This document shows positions 6,157-6,367 of a DNA stretch of 6,367 bases, one piece after another. The notes under the pieces are model-generated. The model made no database searches. It was not told the DNA's origin and saw nothing but the letters and a program-made list of their open reading frames with translations. Position numbers and translations under genes: made by a program. Numbering within the stretch: position 1 is the stretch's first letter; each line of letters begins with the position of its first letter. Source of the DNA: Candidatus Alistipes excrementipullorum (GTDB taxonomy: Bacteria; Bacteroidota; Bacteroidia; Bacteroidales; Rikenellaceae); assembly GCA_019113665.1 (NCBI GenBank), contig DXGW01000115.1:1-6367 (forward strand). Direction: 5' to 3'.

Positions 6157-6367
6157 TCAGAACCTGAATCCCACCGTAAGCACTATATTATGGCGGTCGT
6201 ACTTCGTTGAATAGGTCCCGCTGTAATCGTCGTTGTAGGAACCGTCGCCATTGCCGACCGTATCGAGCGAGTAGAAAAGCTTGTACGGGGTCTGTTTCTG
6301 CATCACGTACTGATAAGCCAGATCGACATACATGAAAGGTGTTATGGCGAAGCCCAGGCCGCCCGAC
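6157..6367 (-). CDS. C-terminal end of an outer-membrane beta-barrel protein, 5' partial
   Basis: The frame runs in from the right edge and ends at TGA (6159-6157), giving 69 residues; it has no start in the window. Segments such as FMYVDLAYQYVMQKQ and RHNIVLTVGFRF alternate hydrophobic and polar residues as beta strands do, and the chain ends in aromatic-x-Phe (G-F-R-F), the C-terminal signature recognised by the BAM assembly machinery. Between them is an Asp/Gly/Tyr/Ser-rich stretch (NGDGSYNDDYSGTYS) that looks like an extracellular loop. The order G-L-G-F, T-P, F-x-Y-V-D-L-A-Y, then R-H-N-I-V-L-T-V-G resembles the end of Bacteroidetes OmpP1/FadL-like proteins, but this fragment is too short to name the family. 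It is co-directional with proS, 73 bp upstream of it. Confidence 0.75.
   Translation of the reverse strand, partial: SGGLGFAITPFMYVDLAYQYVMQKQTPYKLFYSLDTVGNGDGSYNDDYSGTYSTKYDRHNIVLTVGFRF

Overview
The window looks like chromosomal DNA of a Bacteroidales bacterium, possibly Alistipes/Rikenellaceae-like. The grounds are: a proline-tRNA ligase of the short archaeal/eukaryotic type usual in Bacteroidetes, a TACCTTTG element of the Bacteroidetes primary-sigma -7 type upstream of it, no recognisable Shine-Dalgarno sequences, an outer-membrane barrel fragment ending in G-F-R-F, and GC content that looks to be in the mid-50s percent by eye. The genus is a guess.

Layout. Left, on the plus strand: a major facilitator transporter of the organophosphate:phosphate antiporter family (1-1337, N-terminus cut by the window edge). 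A strong stem-loop (1349-1380) follows, then an integral-membrane acyltransferase-3 protein (1410-2528). A GC-rich bidirectional stem-loop (2537-2566) separates these from a minus-strand block. In transcription order that block is: the last 69 residues of an outer-membrane beta-barrel protein (6367-6157), a 73-bp spacer with a perfect 16-bp inverted repeat and a candidate promoter, proS (6083-4599), a 37-bp spacer with a 17-nt palindrome, a cation diffusion facilitator (4561-3662), a terminator-like hairpin (3658-3628), and an AlkZ/YcaQ-like winged-helix DNA glycosylase candidate (3593-2565).

How the genes relate. proS and the cation exporter are close and co-directional and are probably co-transcribed. 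The hairpin after the exporter suggests that the glycosylase-like gene is at least partly a separate unit, although no promoter for it was recognised. The transporter and the acyltransferase share a strand but are separated by a stem-loop and have no obvious shared pathway.

Novelty. This is mostly housekeeping and ordinary accessory sequence. No mobile element, CRISPR array, tRNA or rRNA was recognised, and nothing clearly forms an undescribed multi-gene system. The points most worth a second look are the promoter embedded in a perfect inverted repeat directly at the proS start, and the AlkZ-like protein, which keeps the Q-x-Q catalytic motif of interstrand-crosslink glycosylases. No gap between genes exceeds 75 bp, so there is no long unexplained non-coding stretch.
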